The notes beneath the pieces were generated by a model. It searched no databases and was not told the origin of the DNA. It saw nothing but the letters and a program-made list of their open reading frames with translations. The position numbers and the translations under genes were made by a program. From contig JANBPU010000236.1 of assembly GCA_027575805.1 (NCBI GenBank), positions 1 to 24,884 on the forward strand: DNA of 24,884 bases. The letters run 5' to 3'. Positions within the stretch are counted from its first letter, which is position 1, and every line of letters begins with the position of its first letter. Below, in pieces: positions 20,516 through 24,884 of this stretch. Source of the DNA: Mycoemilia scoparia (Eukaryota > Kickxellomycota > Kickxellomycetes > Kickxellales > Kickxellaceae).

Positions 20516-21964
20516 ATGGCTGCAACTACAACAAATCTATCAACATCGATTGAAGGTTTCGAGGTATGTTATATTGAAATAGAAATAGAGAAAAGTCATG
20601 AAGGCAACCTTCTGACAAAATTGATTTTCTAATATACTGTTGTTGTTGTTGTTGTTGTTGGTAGACTCGCCTTCGTCAACATTCAAAAGTTTTTGACGGG
20701 TTATTGAAACTTATTCCCCCAAAATATTATATTCCTGAAGATCATGAGACAAAGGTAAAACTTTATTAAATAGGCTTTGGTGCTCATCAATAATATACTA
20801 AAAATACTCGCTTTTACTAAATATCTTGAACTCTTTGTCTTTTAAACTGGGGATGTGGGGGTTATTAGAGCAAAAGGTTCATGAAGCACACTCAAAAGGA
20901 AAATAAAAATGCCAAGAAAGAAGCTGCAAAAAAGGCATACAAACTCAAGGTAATTAAGATTGTATATATGGTCGACTTCTTGGATATGGAGCCTAAGTCG
21001 TACCAACAGCGTCTAAAACTACTATATGCATAATTTATAGTTTGATATCGAAAATGAAGAAGGTGTAAAGAATATTCAAGCCAAAGAGGCCCAAAAAGAA
21101 GCAAAAGCCGCCAAGAAATCTTCAATCACAGAAAATATTAACAATAGCGATGATGATGATGATGATGCTATGGAAGTTGAAGAAGATACTACTGTAGACA
21201 CTGCCCAAACCGAGGACATCAAGGCTTTACCACCAAGTGCATCTATCGACAAATTAAGATCAAAACTCGAAGCTCGTATTCAATCACTCAGACAAAAACG
21301 CAAGGCACCGGAAGATCCCAAATCTCGTGAAGCTATTCTCCAAAATCGTTTGAATAGAAAGAGAGCCAAGAAGGAAAAGAAGAAGAAGAAGGGTCCTTCC
21401 ACCGCAACCGCTGCTCCTGAAACCGTCATTTCTAACTCCAACCCCGCATCGACCAAGAAGTCTCCTAACGGCGTAGCCAGCGATGCCAAGAGTGCTGATA
21501 GCATCACTGAAGCCATCTCATTCGGTACCGTTGAACTTGGCGACTCTTCATCTCAATCCAAGAAGAAGGGAACCATGACCACCAAACAAGCCATCCAAAA
21601 AGTCGAACAACGCCAGAAACAACTCGAAGAACTACGTGCGGCTAATGAAGGCGACAAGGCATACAAGGAGGCCCAAAAAGACAAATGGCATGGCGCATTG
21701 GACAAGGCTCGAGGCATCAAGGTTAAGGACGATCTAAAGAAATTGAAACAAACATTAAGACGCGAACAGTCCCAAAAATCCAAGAGCAAGACTGAATGGA
21801 GAGATCGTACTGATACTGTTAATAAACAACAGATGGACCGACAAAAGAAACGTAATGACAATTTGAAGGCTAGAGCCGAGGGTAAATCAACCAAGAAGGG
21901 CGGCTCTGCTAAGCCGAAAAATAATAAAAAGAAGGCTAGGCCTGGTTTTGAAGGCAAAAAATAG
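20516..21964 (+). CDS. RRP14: SURF6/Rrp14-like ribosome biogenesis protein
   Basis: There are four exons: 20516-20563, 20665-20754, 20869-20949 and 21041-21964 (TAG), all joined at phase 0, giving 380 residues. Rrp14/SURF6 is a nucleolar protein needed for assembly of 60S (and 40S) pre-ribosomes. The N-terminal part HSKVFDGLLKLIPPKYYIPE is the typical Rrp14 start motif. The C-terminal SURF6 domain (roughly residues 230-380) is highly basic, with ALDKARGIKVKDDLKKLKQT, then RREQSQKSKSKTEWRDR, RNDNLKARAEGK and RPGFEGKK at the extreme end. The latter is the characteristic ending of the family. Between them are an acidic run (SDDDDDDAMEVEEDT) and a SIDKLRSKLEARI segment. Exon 4 has higher GC and more C-ending codons than the neighbouring genes, consistent with strong expression. 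Intron 1 has a (TTG)n run before its acceptor. Confidence 0.93.
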
Positions 21965-22079
21965 ATAATTTCTCAGGGTTTTGCTTATTACTATTACTAT
22001 TACTATTATTCTAAATATTGGTTTTTAGATATTATGAAAAATGGGTATTATTTGTCTTTTGATGTGAACTGGAAAAAGT
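21965..22079. other. 3' region of the SURF6 gene
   Basis: A short (ACT)n-like run lies at about 21990-22010, followed by AT-rich sequence, presumably the 3' UTR. No separate feature is visible. Confidence 0.4.
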
Positions 22080-22451
22080 AGGTCATCTATCATGTTTAGT
22101 TTGATGAGTATTTTTTCCAATCTTGAATTGATCCTTCTTCCCCATAATACTTGAAATCCTTTCTAGCCATTCCCTCGTATCGAGTTTGGAGCATCCAGAA
22201 TGATTTGTTTCTTTACATTGTCATAGCCTTCGAGTGTCTATATTAATTTGAGGATTTGTACTCATATTTTTATGACTTGTCCTTTTATGATACACTTTGG
22301 GCTTATATTGCATATTATACCACTGCTTTCGCCTCCATACGTTAGACAGCTTCAGTGACATATGGAGGATACGTATGTGGGACATACCCCTTTCATCAAT
22401 AAGAACAATAGCAAATAAATATTTAGAATAATCATTTACCACTATGAATTT
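22080..22451 (-). pseudogene. Eroded mobile-element coding, integrase-like
   Basis: On the minus strand a segment reads GKFIVVNDYSKYLFAIVLID. This resembles the first catalytic-Asp strand of retroelement integrases (the pattern I-V-x-D-x-x-S-K/R-Y), although the position usually held by the catalytic Asp seems to be Asn or the following Asp. It is preceded immediately by a stop. After a frame change, a second open stretch downstream reads ARKDFKYYGEEGSIQDWKKY. The reading is broken by stops and frameshifts and no other catalytic residues are traceable, so this is a relic. The assignment to an integrase is by pattern only. Confidence 0.35.
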
Positions 22452-23441
22452 TCCTTATATCGATCACCCCTTTATGTTTCTGCCATCAAAACTACATGTA
22501 AAGACTGTATGGGGTCTTCGCTTTTACATTTGAGGATCAAATACAAATAATTCCAAAAAATAATGGTAAAAATTTTCATAAACCCATAATCAGCACACAA
22601 CCCTCACACCAAATTACGTAAAACCGATCCAAAGAAAATTTAATGATTCCTTATTGTTTTATTAACGCTGGTAAATTGATGGACTAGCTACTGCTTGTCA
22701 GTATTTTCTTATAGAGGCCTTTTTGGTTTTTATGAGAAAAAGTGTCATGTTTGTCTCATTCCCAGCAGAGAATAGCTGAGGCATGCCATTAATATAGTCT
22801 CCTGTTACTTCAACCTACTGTGATGGGAGGATTCCTCTAGTGGTACACACAAATACTCTTTAATCTAAAATTAAAAAAACTCATTAAATTTCAAATCTAA
22901 CTAAACATAAATTTGGTTAATTCTGGATTCAGTTTACCGAGTGGAATAAAGATGGAGGTAGTAGTTAATGTCGAATCTCAACCATTTAATGTTCGATCCC
23001 CTGTCGCACTTATTTGACATAAGGGGATGTATTCTTAATGATTCACATGCTTCAACTTTCACCACTATATTTGTTTTCTATCTACATTTTTATGATCTCT
23101 TTTCAAAGCTATAAAAGACAGGTAGGTACATGTCACTATGGGTATAGCCAGACATAGATTGCATCTAGTTGGATGTAGACTACTATTCATACTTTACACC
23201 AGTGGTAGAGTGGCACACAGATTTGTGTTTTTTAGAAATTTGCGTGTATTGACTAGCATCCACTGCCATTTCAACTAAAATGGGAATATTCTACAATTTC
23301 CTAACCCAAACTATTGTGAAAAATCTCTCACTTTTATTCCTATTATAATTTCAAATACTCCAAGGCGAGTTTCACTAAAACAAGAACAGAGAATTAAAAA
23401 TGATAGCCTGATTATTCTATAGATGGACAAATTTCACTAGT
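22452..23441. other. Interval with no supported gene
   Basis: This AT-rich interval lies upstream, on the minus strand, of the integrase-like relic. It may be the decayed remainder of the same element: a short stretch near 22600 has a C-x2-C pair in one frame. All three minus frames are interrupted by many stops. No long terminal repeat pair is visible. Confidence 0.4.
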
Positions 23442-23554
23442 GGCCAAATGTATGGTAAGCAGAATAGGCCCTCGGATTTTGGCTCAACCACAGGCCAATT
23501 TGTATGCAACTCCTAGGGACTCACTTTTGTCAAAGACATTACAAACTTTGACCA
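23442..23554 (+). repeat. Dispersed repeat family 2, copy 3
   Basis: Sequences GCCAAATGTATGGTAAGCAG, CTCGGATTTTGGCTCAACCA, ATGCAACTCCTAGGGAC and ACTTTGACC align in order with copies 1 and 2. It is the most diverged at its right end. Confidence 0.65.
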
Positions 23555-23817
23555 AATACATCGATTACTTTACAATTAAACATTTGAGTTAAACCGCCAC
23601 ATTGTCAATTGGCTTAATAAGTATAAAAGACTTTGTCTATATTGTCTATTTTTGGATATTCATAGCAATTAGTCATTTTCCGAATGCCGAGAACACATCA
23701 ATTTTATAGTAAACCTGCTGTATTTTGATTATGAAGTCTCATGGAGCTCCCTGTTGCTAACTCTGGCTGAGTATATACAGAAAATTATTGTAAGGCGGTA
23801 TAGCAAATTCACAGTTT

Positions 23818-23843
23818 CATCAGCTGTTTTAAAACAGCTGATG
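23818..23843. repeat. Perfect 26-bp palindrome
   Basis: The half-site CATCAGCTGTTTT is followed directly by its exact reverse complement. It contains two CAGCTG E-box sequences on either side of a TTTTAAAA centre. It lies about 97 bp upstream of a TATA box and 206 bp upstream of the small zinc-finger ORF, so it could be a regulator site. It could instead be the centre of a decayed foldback element. Confidence 0.9.
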
Positions 23844-23939
23844 TTTGCAACGCTGTTCAAAAGCCTCTGTGTTTTATTGTAACAAAGTCCGTTTCTTAAT
23901 GCACCATCAGCAGGGATGTACTTTAATGTATAATGAAAG

Positions 23940-23946
23940 TATAAAA
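23940..23946 (+). promoter_or_regulatory. TATA box of the small zinc-finger gene
   Basis: TATAAAA followed by GAGC lies 103 bp upstream of the ATG at 24049. The interval between is free of other ATG-initiated frames in the same phase. The distance suits a TATA promoter with a 5' UTR of about 70 nt. Confidence 0.5.
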
Positions 23947-24048
23947 GAGCATCTCGATGCCATTCAACATCTGAAAAGCCACAAAACCTCCCATCCACTA
24001 CTTTATATTACCTTAAGCAAAACACCAAACGCAAAATCTCCCTACAAG

Positions 24049-24312
24049 ATGAATTTCAACAATAATGGGTTTCCTAATTCCAGTATGGCCTTTGGTAATG
24101 GCATATTCCCAGGATATCCCACCCTCCACAACCAATATAAGCAGCTTCCTAGCCACAATACAGATTTTGGCAACCATGTGCCCTCAGGATATCCTCCACA
24201 CACAGCCAATAACAGCGACAATTACGGACAAAACAGTTACTTTTGCATTCACTTTAAGTGCAGCTTTGCAACAATCAAAGATGTTGAAAGTCATAAGTGT
24301 CACGATCATTGA
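24049..24312 (+). CDS. Small 87-residue single zinc-finger protein, unrecognised
   Basis: This is an intronless frame beginning ACAAGATGAA at 24049. The first ~63 residues are Asn/Gly/Pro/His-rich and contain an imperfect internal duplication: FGNGIFPGYPTLHNQ and, about 27 residues on, FGNHVPSGYPPHTAN. The C-terminus YFCIHFKCSFATIKDVESH followed by KCHDH fits one C2H2-type finger, C-x4-C-x10-H-x4-H, with an extra Cys/His pair. The frame is also open upstream (from about 23845), but the ATG at 24049 follows a TATA box and starts the low-complexity region. AATAAA-like sequence occurs about 65 bp after the stop. A lone terminal finger behind a disordered tail suggests nucleic-acid or protein binding. 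It could belong to a mobile element, given its surroundings. No family recognised. Confidence 0.5.
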   Translation: MNFNNNGFPNSSMAFGNGIFPGYPTLHNQYKQLPSHNTDFGNHVPSGYPPHTANNSDNYGQNSYFCIHFKCSFATIKDVESHKCHDH

Positions 24313-24317
24313 AGCGG

Positions 24318-24593
24318 TTACAACAGCAAAGAGGACCATGGATCAAGTATGAGACACTCTATATAAAAGTCACAAGACAATAAAGAGTAGTTTGAGGTAA
24401 ATAAAAAAAAACTCGCACTATCATCAAAACCTATGCGGTTCATTGTATCATAAAAAAGCCGTATAACCTCGTAAGCTTTGTGACGTCCGAGGGTCCATGT
24501 GTAAGAGGCCTTGATACCAATCCAGGTAGATCTTTTTTTCGAATCTTCGTATTGATCACGTCTACAAAAGCTTTTATAGCCACAGAATGTACT
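24318..24593 (-). pseudogene. Open coding-like stretch without a start codon, minus strand
   Basis: A minus-strand frame is open for about 91 codons from 24593 to a TAA at 24318. It includes STFCGYKSFCRRDQYEDSKK, then STWIGIKASYTWTLGRHKAY, EVIRLFYDTMNRIGFDDS and a hydrophobic end. The first two thirds have Trp, Tyr and charged residues typical of real protein. The frame has no early ATG and begins about 95 bp inside the 174-bp repeat. It converges with the small zinc-finger gene, ending five bases from its stop. It is probably a fragment of a mobile-element protein; the family is not recognised. Confidence 0.3.
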
Positions 24594-24687
24594 TTAGTTT
24601 TTGCTTTTAAAACAATAAATGTGTACACAGAAAAATTACATATTCAAATGATGTAGAAAATGAATTGGCAATTATAAATGTGAGAAT

Positions 24688-24861
24688 ATGACCGATAACT
24701 TGTCTTAGTAGCAATTGTCAAAATAAAGCCAAAGATTTTGGCTTCGTGAGTTGGTTAGGCTTTGCTAGTGTATTCGCCATTCAGTTCAATTTCGATCCAG
24801 ATTCAGTTACCGCATAGCACAATCTGATTCCTTTTTAGATTGAAATGGACAATAGAAGGTG
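24688..24861 (+). repeat. 174-bp dispersed repeat, right copy, with tRNA-like boxes
   Basis: This is the inverted partner of 1-174. AGTTGGTTAG at 24749-24758 matches the D-loop part of a tRNA A box and TTCGATCC at 24791-24798 matches the T-loop/B box, about 42 nt apart as in tRNA genes. The stems of a cloverleaf do not pair, so it is not a functional tRNA. The 23 bases beyond it (24862-24884) cannot be compared with the left copy because the window ends there. Confidence 0.85.
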
Positions 24862-24884
24862 GCGTGCAATGAGCCACAGGCAAC

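Noticed and set aside
21280..21957. Antisense open frames of 78 and 134 codons across SURF6 exon 4
   Set aside because: They mirror the Lys/Arg/Glu-rich SURF6 coding sequence as Phe/Leu/Ser runs and have no independent support.
22991..23003. GTTCGATCCCCTG, which resembles a tRNA T-loop
   Set aside because: The flanking bases cannot form the T stem, there is no A box at the right distance upstream, and no acceptor stem pairs.

Overview
The window looks like nuclear DNA of an intron-rich, AT-rich early-diverging fungus (Mucoromycota-like). This is an inference. It rests on short GT-AG introns (about 67-720 nt, one with a TACTAAC branch site), a fungal-style C2H2 factor with a TGEKP linker and an RFDNM second finger, abundant microsatellites, and a mixture of eukaryote-wide housekeeping genes. 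These include an Integrator-type subunit that yeasts lack. I see no bacterial operon, CRISPR array, rRNA or intact tRNA.

Layout. (1) 1-174 is a repeat with an inverted copy at 24688-24861; it has tRNA-like promoter boxes. (2) 443-5550 (+) is a gene of a dozen or more exons whose C-terminal half resembles Integrator subunit 2. (3) 5866-7699 (+) is a two-exon ankyrin protein of the ANKRD40 type. (4) 7700-13790 is gene-poor, with dispersed repeats and several coding-like exons I cannot assign (11004-11528, 12337-12552 minus, 12845-13790). (5) 14056-17039 (+) is a two-finger C2H2 transcription factor with a 16-nt microexon. (6) 18595-20027 (-) is PRKRIP1, a spliceosome component, transcribed divergently from (7) 20516-21964 (+), the ribosome-biogenesis protein SURF6/Rrp14. 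(8) 21965-24884 is repeat-rich, with eroded mobile-element-like coding, a perfect 26-bp palindrome and a small TATA-driven gene for an 87-residue single-zinc-finger protein.

Three short repeat families run through the window. The first is a foldback MITE with five copies (174-279, 3001-3101, 8577-8693, 18415-18497, 19626-19711), two of them in introns. The second is a roughly 80-110 bp repeat with three copies (4062-4140, 10321-10430, 23442-23554), one of which seems to have been drawn into an INTS2 exon. The third is the 174-bp inverted pair at the window edges. The recognisable genes act in nuclear RNA processing (Integrator-like, PRKRIP1), ribosome assembly (SURF6) and transcription (C2H2 factor). 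They are ordinary neighbours rather than a pathway cluster. The least explained parts are 10.9-13.8 kb and 22-24.9 kb.
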